DNA of 64,000 bases from Dyella sp. C11. Lineage in GTDB: Bacteria; Pseudomonadota; Gammaproteobacteria; Xanthomonadales; Rhodanobacteraceae. The notes beneath the pieces were generated by a model. It did not search any database. It worked only from the letters and a program-made list of their open reading frames with translations, and was not told the DNA's origin. The stretch spans positions 496,001 to 560,000 of the forward strand of contig NZ_QAVX01000001.1 in assembly GCF_003121485.1 (NCBI RefSeq). The letters are read 5' to 3'. The position numbers and the translations under genes are program-made. Shown here in pieces: positions 18,391-26,372 of this stretch (the stretch's first letter is position 1; every line of letters begins with the position of its first letter).

Positions 18391-19335
18391 TTAGCGGCGG
18401 GCCCTGTATCTTGCAGCCTTTCTGGATCGAATAGCGGTCGATGTGTCGTCGTTGTCGTCCCAATCTTTGATCATGTCCTGGGCCATGGTCATAAAGGCGC
18501 GTACTGCTGCAGAGCAATAGGCATTTCGACGACGGAGCAATGCGGCGCGCCGCGTTTCCAATGCGGGCTGCAGTTTCACTGCAGTGAGCCCGGCGCAGAC
18601 AATGTTGGCCGGAAGAAGCGTTCCCAGATCGGTGTTGCGCACGATCTGCACCAACGCCTCGATGGAATTAGCTTCCACCACAATCTTCGGTCGAAGGTCT
18701 TTGCTCCGGAAATATTGATCGGCAATCCTGCGCGTGGAAAAGGACGCATCCAGAAGAGCCAGATCCATGTGTGCCAACTCTTTGGCCGTGATCATGGCTT
18801 TGCGCATTTTCGTGTGGTGTTTGCCTACGATCAGCGTGGGGCGCTCGTTGTGAAGTGGTGTCACTTCGATATCTTCTGATGGAAGGTCGCCAAAGCCCAC
18901 GCCGAGATCCAGCTCGTCATCTCGCAGCAATGGCTCGATGGCTTTCTGCGGTGCCACCCGGATCGTCACCGCGATGCCCGGATAGTGCTTTCGAAAGCGT
19001 TGCAGCAATGGGCCGATCAGATACGTCGCCGCACTCATGGTCACGCCCAGTCGCAGCGATCCGGTGGAAAGGTCCGCCACGTCACGTACGGCGCGTGAGG
19101 CCTGTTCGAGTTCTGCCAGTGCGCGTCCGGCGTGTTGCAGATAAATCGTGCCCATATCTGTCGCGCAGATTTTGCGGCCCGAGCGATCCAAAAGCTGTGC
19201 ACCCACGCGTTCTTCCAGTTCCTTGATCTGTTGCGACAGAGCGGGCTGTGAAACGTGTAGCGCCTGTGCCGCACGCGTAAAGCTCCCGTGATCGACGACA
19301 GCCTTGAGGTAACGCACGTGGCGAAGGCTGGTCAT
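18391..19335 (-). CDS. LysR-family transcriptional regulator
   Basis: The protein has 314 residues. The N-terminal winged helix-turn-helix reads HGSFTRAAQALHVSQPALSQ, followed by the linker helix and a periplasmic-binding-like effector domain (GSLRLGVTMSAATYLIGPLL, ANSIEALVQIV). The C-terminal 25 residues are unusually basic and Ser/Arg-rich. It is divergently transcribed from the FAH-family hydrolase gene at 19509, the usual arrangement for a LysR regulator and its target. The effector is unknown; an aromatic or keto acid breakdown product is a reasonable guess given the neighbour. Confidence 0.88.
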   Translation of the reverse strand: MTSLRHVRYLKAVVDHGSFTRAAQALHVSQPALSQQIKELEERVGAQLLDRSGRKICATDMGTIYLQHAGRALAELEQASRAVRDVADLSTGSLRLGVTMSAATYLIGPLLQRFRKHYPGIAVTIRVAPQKAIEPLLRDDELDLGVGFGDLPSEDIEVTPLHNERPTLIVGKHHTKMRKAMITAKELAHMDLALLDASFSTRRIADQYFRSKDLRPKIVVEANSIEALVQIVRNTDLGTLLPANIVCAGLTAVKLQPALETRRAALLRRRNAYCSAAVRAFMTMAQDMIKDWDDNDDTSTAIRSRKAARYRARR

Positions 19336-19337
19336 CT

Positions 19338-19353
19338 ATAAGTCCTGGGTTAT
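19338..19353. promoter_or_regulatory. candidate LysR operator ATAA-N8-TTAT
   Basis: The dyad ATAA(GTCCTGGG)TTAT contains a T-N11-A-type core and begins 3 bases upstream of the lysR start. Bound regulator there would repress its own gene. A partly matching GGACACTTAT lies about 25 bases further, so two half-sites may exist. Confidence 0.35.
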
Positions 19354-19508
19354 GGATGTCGTAAGAAATGGGTCTTGGACACTTATACGCCGGCGCCGTA
19401 GCTTTTTCACCAGGCGAGCCCCGAAGTGCCTCGTCGAAAGCCTCAGCCATTCAACCCTCGTGCGTTCCAGCAACACGGAACGCAGCCAAGACCACTGGAG
19501 AATTGACC

Positions 19509-20333
19509 ATGCAACAGTTTGCGCGCGTTCTCACCAGCAACGGCGTTGTCCCTGTCATCGTGAAGGATGGCAATCACCTTGACCTTCGCCCCCTCCTGCC
19601 CGACATCACTCCGGATGCCATCGCGAGCGGCCTGCTCGACAAGGTGGATACGACGGGCTTGTCTCCCATCCAGGGCGAATTCACCTTCCTTGTACCGATT
19701 GCCGGCATTCGCCAGATCGCAGCCACGGGCTTCAACTACCGCAAGCACATCGAAGAATTCAAGATGACACCGCCGACCGAGCCGGAGGTTTTCCTGAAAG
19801 CCATCACGTCGCGGTCCGGTCCCAGCGATGCGATTTCCCGCGGCCCCAACCCCAACGTGAAGCTCGACTGGGAAGTTGAACTGGGCATCGTGGTCCGACG
19901 CGAAGCGACCGACATCACCGCTGACGAAGCGCCCAATTACCTGTTCGGCTATGTCTGCATTAACGACGTGTCCGATCGCGACACGCAGGTCGATGCGCAG
20001 AAGCAGCAGCACTTGGTACGTGCCAAATCGCGCCCTGGTTATTCGCCGGTCGGCCCCTATCTGACCACCGGTATTGATGGCATGAATGTGGATGTCTGGA
20101 CCAAGCTCAACGGCAAGTATGAGCAGCAGGGGAATACCAGTGACATGCTCTTCTCGATTAACGAGATGCTGGCCTACTTCTCGACGCACATGACACTACT
20201 GCCCGGCGACATCCTGGCCACTGGCACGCCCCCTGGTGTCGGCTTCGGCAAGAACCGCTTCATGCAGGTGGGCGACGTACTTGAGTGCGGTATCAGCAAC
20301 CTCGGGTCTCAGCGCCACGACATTCTGCGTTGA
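19509..20333 (+). CDS. fumarylacetoacetate hydrolase family protein
   Basis: This 274-residue soluble enzyme has a C-terminal FAH fold that hydrolyses or decarboxylates beta-keto acids. Recognised motifs are GFNYRKHIEEF (73-83), KAITSRSGPSDAI, the metal-binding DWEVELGIVV with Glu122 and Glu124, INDVSDRD, RAKSRPGYSPVGPYL, and GDILATGTPPGVGFGK. The start follows GGAGAATTGACC. The frame is open about 47 codons upstream without family similarity, so the ATG at 19509 is preferred. It is divergent from lysR. Exact substrate (fumarylpyruvate, acylpyruvate or another) is not determined. Confidence 0.88.
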   Translation: MQQFARVLTSNGVVPVIVKDGNHLDLRPLLPDITPDAIASGLLDKVDTTGLSPIQGEFTFLVPIAGIRQIAATGFNYRKHIEEFKMTPPTEPEVFLKAITSRSGPSDAISRGPNPNVKLDWEVELGIVVRREATDITADEAPNYLFGYVCINDVSDRDTQVDAQKQQHLVRAKSRPGYSPVGPYLTTGIDGMNVDVWTKLNGKYEQQGNTSDMLFSINEMLAYFSTHMTLLPGDILATGTPPGVGFGKNRFMQVGDVLECGISNLGSQRHDILR

Positions 20334-20388
20334 CCATAGGCGACGCGGTCGCTCGTCTGTCTTTCATTTCCCCCACGCCCGAACGACC

Positions 20389-20414
20389 TCGCGGCGATCC
20401 GCGCATCGCCGCGA
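20389..20414. other. GC-rich hairpin downstream of the FAH gene
   Basis: Perfect 10-base arms TCGCGGCGAT and ATCGCCGCGA with a 6-base loop lie 55 bases after the stop. There is no T tract, so termination is uncertain. Nothing else was recognised between 20334 and 20604. Confidence 0.4.
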
Positions 20415-20604
20415 CGGTGGCTTGCATCGATCTGTCGAGACTCTTCTATGGCATCGCCAACTTATTGGACTATCGCCCTGGAAGGAGTTGTACACGCTTG
20501 CCGCCATCGCACCGGTGTCCATCGTTCTTCGCTTTTCCGTCCGGAGGCCAGAAAACCTGCGCCTTCAACTGAAGGACGCGTCACTTTGAATGGGATCCGC
20601 AACT

Positions 20605-20853
20605 ATGAAAACCACCTGTGTTTCGACCGTCCTGATCGCTTCGCTTGCTGTTATCAGCAGCTCGGTGTCCGCCACGCCTGCTTCGACCACCGCAAGCAAG
20701 ACGTCGTACGCCTCGGCCACGCCGTGCCATCGCTCCCACGAAGACAATGCACAAGGCAGCCGAATCAACGGCCGCGCTGACTGGGATGTCGACTATCCAT
20801 CTCAGCTTGCGCCACAGACACCTGGCTCGACTCATCACCATGCCCCGCGCTGA
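20605..20853 (+). CDS. small putative exported protein
   Basis: The ORF has 82 residues. The first 23 look like a Sec signal peptide (MKTTCVSTVLIASLAVISSS, cleavage after SVSA). The mature part is short, Ser/Thr/His-rich and without recognised domain (RINGRADWDVDYPSQLAP). The ribosome site is weak (GGGATC). It ends 24 bases before the convergent NTF2-like gene. It could be a spurious ORF, but the signal peptide argues for a real one. Confidence 0.4.
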   Translation: MKTTCVSTVLIASLAVISSSVSATPASTTASKTSYASATPCHRSHEDNAQGSRINGRADWDVDYPSQLAPQTPGSTHHHAPR

Positions 20854-20876
20854 GCGGTCCCTCCGACGCGTGCGAG

Positions 20877-21260
20877 TTACGCCGTACGCTCCACCCATTG
20901 CGCACGCCAGGCGGGCGCATCGAACGGATCGGCGAAGTACTGCGTCTCATGCGATACCTTGCCATCGCGGAATGCCATGATGCTGACGGTAAATGCGCGT
21001 TTGCCCTGGTAGTCGATGGTGTACTCCGTGACCCAGAGATCTCCTTCGCCTTGTATGCGCCGCACCTGGAATCCGGATGGCTTGCCCGGATGGTGGCTGC
21101 GCAGGGCTTGCAGGTTGTGCTTGCCGTGGATGACTTCGCCTGACTGCGGGTATTCGCAGATGGCATCGTCGTGATAGATGTCGTGCTCGGCGGCTTGATC
21201 ACCTGCCGCTGAGGCGGCCCAGTGGGCGTCGAGGGCGGCTCGGATGCTTTGCGCGTTCAT
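20877..21260 (-). CDS. NTF2/SnoaL-like domain protein
   Basis: This 127-residue protein has the cone-shaped NTF2-like fold pattern: an N-terminal helix (IRAALDAHWAASAAGDQAAE), YHDDAICEYPQSGEVIHGKH, then strands with WVTEYTIDYQGKRAFTVSIM and the ending HETQYFADPFDAPAWRAQWV. Such proteins are ligand-binding or isomerase-like, and no catalytic role can be assigned. It is a single gene, convergent with the small exported ORF and divergent from the AAG glycosylase gene. Confidence 0.8.
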   Translation of the reverse strand: MNAQSIRAALDAHWAASAAGDQAAEHDIYHDDAICEYPQSGEVIHGKHNLQALRSHHPGKPSGFQVRRIQGEGDLWVTEYTIDYQGKRAFTVSIMAFRDGKVSHETQYFADPFDAPAWRAQWVERTA

Positions 21261-21410
21261 GGCTGGCCTCTGTGCATTCGTGGCCGAAAGGGAACGTACG
21301 GCATTGCATCACGATCAGGGTGAGGCGAGCGTTGAGGGCGTCCCTTGACCGCAGGGAAACACGCATGGCGTCTAGAATGCCGGCGCTGTGGAGCGAGCCG
21401 GAGCTGACGG

Positions 21411-22031
21411 ATGCGCAAAAAGACCCAACGGTTGGATGGCTGGCCGGGTGCAGTCGTTTCGAGGCGATTCTTCGAACGTCCCGCAACCACCGTTGCGCCG
21501 TTACTGCTCAACAAGATCCTCGCCTGTGCCGACGGACGAGCTGGCCGTATCGTGGAAGTGGAAGCGTATGCGGGCTCGGTGGATCCGGCGGCGCATACGT
21601 ATCGCGGCAAGACGCCGCGTAATGCAGTGATGTTTGGCCCGGCTGGGCACATGTATGTGTACTTCACCTATGGCATGCATTGGTGCGCCAACTGCGTGTG
21701 CCGGCCGGCGGGTGAGGGTGTGCTTATCCGTGCGCTCGAGCCGCTGCTCGGCCTGGACAAGATGCGCGGCCAACGTCCCTGGGGAACCATGGATCGCGAG
21801 CTCTGCCGCGGCCCCGCGCGTCTGACGCAGGCGATGGGCATCAACGGCGAGCAGAACGGGATCGATCTGGTCGGTGCACTCGATGGTTATGCCATTGTCG
21901 ATGACGGCGTGGCGCCACCGAAGCATCTGGCGGGTACGCCGCGCGTGGGCATACGCGTGGGTGTCGATTTTCCGTGGCGCTGGCGGGTGCCGAACAATCG
22001 CTATGTGTCGGGTCCGGTCGCCACGTCGTGA
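21411..22031 (+). CDS. DNA-3-methyladenine glycosylase (AAG/MPG family)
   Basis: This is a 206-residue base-excision repair enzyme that removes alkylated purines, hypoxanthine and ethenoadenine. It aligns in pattern with human AAG: catalytic Glu51 in VEVEAYAG, Tyr53 for base stacking, His62 in AAHTYRGKTPRN, then GHMYVYFTYGMHWCANCV and GPARLTQAMGI. The start is ATG at 21411 with GGAG upstream. It is tail-to-tail with the mug gene, 21 bases apart. Confidence 0.92.
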   Translation: MRKKTQRLDGWPGAVVSRRFFERPATTVAPLLLNKILACADGRAGRIVEVEAYAGSVDPAAHTYRGKTPRNAVMFGPAGHMYVYFTYGMHWCANCVCRPAGEGVLIRALEPLLGLDKMRGQRPWGTMDRELCRGPARLTQAMGINGEQNGIDLVGALDGYAIVDDGVAPPKHLAGTPRVGIRVGVDFPWRWRVPNNRYVSGPVATS

Positions 22032-22052
22032 GCTGCTGCGCGCGTTGGATGC

Positions 22053-22565
22053 TCAGCGCTTGCGCGTTGCCTGATGGAGCGCGTGGTACGCCTCGACCAG
22101 CTGTTCGAGCGAGAACGCCCGATTGCGTCCGCTGGGATTGGGCAGCACCCATGCGCGCGAACCGCCAAAGGCCTCGGCCTGCAAACCCCATGCGACATCG
22201 TGGCGGCCGACCAGCGCCGCGTACGCCACCTTTCCCAGGAAGGCGACCGTGCGCGGCGCATAGTGTTCGACCCTGGCGGTAAAGCCTGCTGCTTCGGACA
22301 GGAAGTCGGCACGCGTCAGTTCATCGGCACCTGCCGTCGGGCGTCTCACCACGGAGGTGATGCCACAGCGATATTCGAGCAGGCGGCGATCTTCTTCGGC
22401 GCGAAGCACCTCGGGTGTGAAACCGGCGAGGTGGAGCACGCGCCAGAAGCGATTGCTGCGGCCGGCAAAATGATGGCCGGTGGTCGCGGCAAGCAAGCCG
22501 GGGTTGATGCCGCAGAACAGCACGGCGAGATGCGGGGCGATGACGTCGTGAAGCGTGTCAGGCAT
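22053..22565 (-). CDS. mug: G/U mismatch-specific DNA glycosylase Mug
   Basis: This 170-residue member of the uracil-DNA glycosylase superfamily (TDG/Mug family) excises uracil and ethenocytosine opposite G. The active-site motif LFCGINPGL carries Asn21 in place of the aspartate of UNG. The second motif, VLPNPSGRNR, supplies the wedge that enters the helix. Length equals E. coli Mug. It is convergent with the AAG gene, so two lesion-specific glycosylases sit side by side. Confidence 0.92.
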   Translation of the reverse strand: MPDTLHDVIAPHLAVLFCGINPGLLAATTGHHFAGRSNRFWRVLHLAGFTPEVLRAEEDRRLLEYRCGITSVVRRPTAGADELTRADFLSEAAGFTARVEHYAPRTVAFLGKVAYAALVGRHDVAWGLQAEAFGGSRAWVLPNPSGRNRAFSLEQLVEAYHALHQATRKR

Positions 22566-22628
22566 GACGTTCCGCGCAATGGCGGAATGGCAGCTGATGC
22601 ATGCAGAAGCTCTCCTGTGGCGAACTCT

Positions 22629-23258
22629 TCATCCGGTGATGATCGTTACGGCCTTTTGAGCGAGTTTGCGCAGATCCTTTTTCGATGTTCCCGCACGTGC
22701 GCGGATGGCAATGGTGTGCATCGTCGCGGAAGCGAGCAAGGCGAGTGCGCCCACATCCGCGTCCTTGGCCAGTTCACCCTTGTCACGAGCCATGCGCAAC
22801 CTGCCTTCGAAACACGCGTCGAGTTTGCGAAGGCCGTTCCTGACGATGCCTTGGATTTCGCCATCATCTGCGGCTTCGGTGATGGCCGTGCCGAGCACAA
22901 AACATCCCCGTGCGTTACCTTCGCCAGAAAAATAGATGGCCAACGCTGCCTCGTAGACGCGCATCAGCGCATCCTTCAGTGAGTGATCACCCTTCAGGGC
23001 ATCGTGCATCACGCTGGACTTCATGTCCCAGTAATCGACCAGCGTCCGCACATAAATCGCGTGCTTGTCGCCGAAGGCTGCCCGCAAGCTTGGCCGATTC
23101 ATGCCGGTCGCCGCGCTGATGTCATCGAGTGATGTGCCTGCATAACCAGCCTTCCAGAAAGCATCCGTGGCCTGGCGAAGGGCGACGTCTGGTTCGTAGG
23201 CACGGGGACGGCCGCGCGGCCTTATCACCAGATCATCTTTTTTTGTACTTTCTCGCAT
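22629..23258 (-). CDS. TetR-family transcriptional regulator
   Basis: The protein has 209 residues. The N-terminal helix-turn-helix spans about residues 20-65 (ALRQATDAFWKAGYAGTSLD, AATGMNRPSLRAAFGDKHAIY). The C-terminal ligand domain has the pattern ARGCFVLGTAITEAADDGEI, found in the TetR subgroup that controls oxidoreductase genes. A basic segment (RPRGRPRAYEP) precedes the DNA-binding domain. It is divergent from the aldo/keto reductase and probably represses it. Confidence 0.88.
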   Translation of the reverse strand: MRESTKKDDLVIRPRGRPRAYEPDVALRQATDAFWKAGYAGTSLDDISAATGMNRPSLRAAFGDKHAIYVRTLVDYWDMKSSVMHDALKGDHSLKDALMRVYEAALAIYFSGEGNARGCFVLGTAITEAADDGEIQGIVRNGLRKLDACFEGRLRMARDKGELAKDADVGALALLASATMHTIAIRARAGTSKKDLRKLAQKAVTIITG

Positions 23259-23282
23259 AAAAATATCGACTCCGGGTCTTCA

Positions 23283-23299
23283 CTTGAATATTATTCGAG
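23283..23299. promoter_or_regulatory. candidate TetR operator
   Basis: The palindrome CTTGAATATTATTCGAG has a perfect 11-base core (GAATA-T-TATTC). It lies 25 bases upstream of the tetR start in the AT-rich gap shared with the aldo/keto reductase, so one bound dimer could control both genes. Confidence 0.5.
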
Positions 23300-23437
23300 A
23301 TGGAACAAAATTAAAATTGGCCTTTCATGGCGGCGGCCCACGGCAATCCGCCTGCTACAGACCGCCAGCGAACGCACCCCCGGGCACGCGTTGAGTCACA
23401 GCGCGCGGCCCATTCACTCCATTCCGGAGTCATCGAC

Positions 23438-24376
23438 ATGACTACTTCGTCAACTTTTGCAGACACCAGGATTCCGCTGGCAGGTGGCCAACAAGGCATG
23501 CCAGCTGCCGGATTCGGCACGCTGATCCCCGATCCTGTTGCGGCCAAGCGTGCTGTCAAAGCGGCGCTTGAGACCGGTTTTCGCCATATCGATGCCGCCG
23601 AGGCCTATCGCAACGAGGATGTGGTGGGTGCAGCCATGCAGGAGTCGTTCGCGGCGGGCGTGGTTCGGCGCGAAGAACTGTTCGTCACCACCAAGCTGTG
23701 GAACAACAACCACCGCCCCGAGCGCGTAAGACCCGCGCTTGAAGCAAGCTTGCGTCGCCTGCAGCTGGATCATGTGGATGGCTACCTTATCCATACGCCG
23801 TTTGCGTTCCAGCCGGGCGATGAACAGTACCCGATGGGTGGCGACGGACAACCCATCTACGACGATGGCGTCACGCTGCTGGAAACCTGGCAGGCGATGG
23901 AGCAACTGGTGGACGAGGGCAAAACCCGTTTCATCGGGCTTTCGGATATTCGCCTGGACAAGGTGAAGGAGATCTACGCTGCTGCCCGCATCAAGCCAGC
24001 CGTGGTGCAGGTGGAAAGCCATCCCTATCTACCGGAGTGGGAGCTGTACGAATTCTGCAGGGAACATGGCATCGTGTTGCTCGTGTTTGCTCCGCTTGGA
24101 CACGGCATGGAGCCACGGGTGGTAAACGATCCCGTGATCGTCGATATCGCACGCCGCATGAACAAGACGCCGGCGCAGGTGGCGCTCGCCTGGGCGGTGC
24201 AGCGTGGTACGGCGTTCCTCACCACCTCGACCAACCCCGATCATATTCGGGAAAACTTCGACATCTCGGTCTTGCCGGACGATGCGTTTGAGGAGATGCA
24301 ACACGGCATCACCACGCGAGTGCGATTGAATCAGGTGGTGGAAACCGGGTTGCCCGGCTTCATTCCACGGGGCTGA
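23438..24376 (+). CDS. aldo/keto reductase
   Basis: This 312-residue cytosolic NADPH-dependent oxidoreductase has a (beta/alpha)8 barrel. The catalytic tetrad is Asp52 and Tyr57 (HIDAAEAYRNED), Lys86 (VTTKLWNNN) and His119 (GYLIHTPF). Nucleotide-binding elements appear later (VFAPLGHGM, TPAQVALAWAVQRG). The loop after His119 is slightly longer than in bacterial 2,5-diketogluconate reductases. The start follows CCGGAGT. It is probably regulated by the divergent TetR protein and may be a reactive-aldehyde or xenobiotic reductase; the substrate is not known. Confidence 0.92.
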   Translation: MTTSSTFADTRIPLAGGQQGMPAAGFGTLIPDPVAAKRAVKAALETGFRHIDAAEAYRNEDVVGAAMQESFAAGVVRREELFVTTKLWNNNHRPERVRPALEASLRRLQLDHVDGYLIHTPFAFQPGDEQYPMGGDGQPIYDDGVTLLETWQAMEQLVDEGKTRFIGLSDIRLDKVKEIYAAARIKPAVVQVESHPYLPEWELYEFCREHGIVLLVFAPLGHGMEPRVVNDPVIVDIARRMNKTPAQVALAWAVQRGTAFLTTSTNPDHIRENFDISVLPDDAFEEMQHGITTRVRLNQVVETGLPGFIPRG

Positions 24377-24508
24377 TTGCGGCGGCTCTTGGCCTCTTTC
24401 CGGCGCCGGCCTGGATCGCGCAGAGGCAAGCACTCATGACCGTCGCGCCGATAGCCAGTTCGTTCAGGGGTTCAATGCTCCGTCGCCCTGCAGTTCATTC
24501 GTGAACCT

Positions 24509-24757
24509 TCAATAGTGAAGGTTCAATTCCTCGACATTCGGCCGGTTGGACTCATACCACTCCTGGAATTCTTCTTCGCTCAATTCATCGGGAGCGTAGA
24601 CCGCCACTTCGTCCCATACGCGATGCGTCGGCCTGGGCAGGCGTGGGCCGCCGCGCAGCGAGAACGTGATGCCATTCCGCTCGATCAGCTCGGGTGCATC
24701 ATCACGTTGCTCGCGTTCCACAGCGTTGTGCGCGATCAACAGGATGGCTGAAATCAT
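24509..24757 (-). CDS. small hypothetical acidic protein
   Basis: This is an 82-residue soluble protein. It contains FSLRGGPRLPRPTHRVWDEV followed by an acidic helical tail (DELSEEEFQEWYESNRPNVEEL). A strong AAGGAGCG site lies 3 bases before the ATG on the minus strand, so I consider it real. No family is recognised. It is a single gene between the AKR and YihY genes. Confidence 0.6.
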   Translation of the reverse strand: MISAILLIAHNAVEREQRDDAPELIERNGITFSLRGGPRLPRPTHRVWDEVAVYAPDELSEEEFQEWYESNRPNVEELNLHY

Positions 24758-24904
24758 GGGTCGCTCCTTCTTGGCTCCAGGCCTCAGTTAGAGCCTTATT
24801 GCTCATAAACGCAAGCCATGTGCTTGTGGTCTGTTGCCACGGGCCTGCGTTGTGCACGCACTTCTTCCACAAGTAGTCCACTTGGCGGGTGCTATTGCTC
24901 GGCC

Positions 24905-25819
24905 ATGTCCGCCCTGCGCAAATTCTTCACGGTGATCCGCTCGACCGTCGATGCATTCGCCGACGATGAGTTGCTTACGCGGGCGGCGGCGCTTTCATTT
25001 TATGCGGCGCTTTCGCTTGCACCGCTGCTGTTGCTGCTGGTGTGGGCGGTGTCGATCGTGCAGCCGGACTGGATTGGCGGGGTCACGCAGATGCTGGCCA
25101 CCGTGGTCGGCGAGGGAGGCGCGGTAGCGATCAACGACGTATTGGATGCGGTGAAGGGCAGGACCTTGTCCGGCAACGTGGCGAGCATCATCAGCATTGG
25201 TATCACCGTCTTCAGCGCAACCGCCGTGTTCGCGCAGTTGCAGGGCACGCTCAATCGGGTGTGGCGGGTGAAGCCCAAGCCGGGCGCGGCCATCGGCGCA
25301 TGGCTGCGGGCTCGTGCGCACGCGGCGGCGTTGCTGGAGGGCCTGGGTTTCCTGCTGGTCATTTCGTTTGTCATCAGCACGGCGATCCGCTCCGTCATCC
25401 ACGGCCAGGGCGAGCTGTGGACAGCGCTCGGTGCCACCAGCGGATTGATCGTGTTGTTCGTCGCCTTCTGCGCCATCTACAAGGTGTTGCCGGACGCGCT
25501 GGTGGATTGGTCCGACGTGATGCTGGGCGCGGCGATCACCAGCCTGTTGCTGCAACTGGGCCGCTACGTGATCGATTTCTATCTTGAGCGCGCCAAGGTG
25601 GGCAGCGCTTACGGTTCCGCCGCGGGCCTGGTGGTGCTGCTCACGTGGATGTACTACTCCGCGGTGGTGGTGCTGACCGGTGCCTCGTTGACGCGTGCGC
25701 TGGCCGATGCGTACGGCAAGCCTATCCGTCCCAGCATGCACGCCGTGGAATTTTTGCCGGGTGAGGTGGAAGTGCCACCGGACGACGCACACGATGACCG
25801 CTCCAGCGGAGCGCCTTGA
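24905..25819 (+). CDS. YihY/BrkB-family inner-membrane protein
   Basis: The protein has 304 residues with about six membrane spans. Family hallmarks are DELLTRAAALSFYAALSLAPL near the N-terminus, FAQLQGTLNRVWRVKPKPG after the second span, and YGSAAGLVVLLTWMYYSAVV near residue 245. YihY proteins are putative exporters or channels of unknown function (earlier misnamed ribonuclease BN). The ATG at 24905 begins the family similarity; the upstream frame is unsupported. It is convergent with the gluconokinase gene, 4 bases apart. Confidence 0.88.
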   Translation: MSALRKFFTVIRSTVDAFADDELLTRAAALSFYAALSLAPLLLLLVWAVSIVQPDWIGGVTQMLATVVGEGGAVAINDVLDAVKGRTLSGNVASIISIGITVFSATAVFAQLQGTLNRVWRVKPKPGAAIGAWLRARAHAAALLEGLGFLLVISFVISTAIRSVIHGQGELWTALGATSGLIVLFVAFCAIYKVLPDALVDWSDVMLGAAITSLLLQLGRYVIDFYLERAKVGSAYGSAAGLVVLLTWMYYSAVVVLTGASLTRALADAYGKPIRPSMHAVEFLPGEVEVPPDDAHDDRSSGAP

Positions 25820-25823
25820 CGCG

Positions 25824-26333
25824 TCAGTTACGCCACCAGGCGTCGACGTCCTCGGCGATGCGCGGCAATGCATCGGTGGCATCCACGACGAGCACATCCG
25901 GTTCGCCGATGGGCGGCTCCAGATCGCGAAACTGGCTTTCCACCAGCGTGGCCGGCATGAAGTGGCCCTGGCGTGAGCCAACGCGCGCGGTGGCAGCCTC
26001 GGGTGACAGCGAGAGATAGACGAAACCGAGGCGCGGCACGGCAGCACGCAGCGTGTCCCGGTAGCGTTGCTTGAGCGCGGAGCAGGTAAGCACCACACGC
26101 TCGTTGGCGGCCCACGCGGCGGCCAGTTCACCGGCCAGTTGTTCCAGCCAGCCTTGCCGATCGGCATCGGTCAGCGGCATGCCGGCGGCCATCTTTGCGA
26201 CGTTGCTGGCCGGGTGGAACACATCGCCTTCGATAAGGCGCGCGCCGGTGCGTTCGCACACGGCACCCGCCACGGTGCTCTTGCCACAGCCGGCGACACC
26301 CATCACCACGATGGCGCGCATGTCATGCCTCAT
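25824..26333 (-). CDS. gntK: gluconokinase
   Basis: This 169-residue P-loop kinase phosphorylates gluconate to 6-phosphogluconate. The Walker A motif is GVAGCGKST (12-20). Family motifs include EGDVFHPASNVAKMAAGMPLT (in part the substrate region), VLTCSALKQRYRD and FVYLSLSPE, followed by GHFMPATLVESQF. Of three possible starts I chose ATG at 26333 because GAAGGA precedes it by 6 bases. It sits 39 bases downstream of a sugar dehydrogenase gene in the same direction, which could supply an aldonate. Confidence 0.88.
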   Translation of the reverse strand: MRHDMRAIVVMGVAGCGKSTVAGAVCERTGARLIEGDVFHPASNVAKMAAGMPLTDADRQGWLEQLAGELAAAWAANERVVLTCSALKQRYRDTLRAAVPRLGFVYLSLSPEAATARVGSRQGHFMPATLVESQFRDLEPPIGEPDVLVVDATDALPRIAEDVDAWWRN

Positions 26334-26372
26334 GGATTGTCCTTCCCTGGTCATGCGGCATAGCGTACGCGC

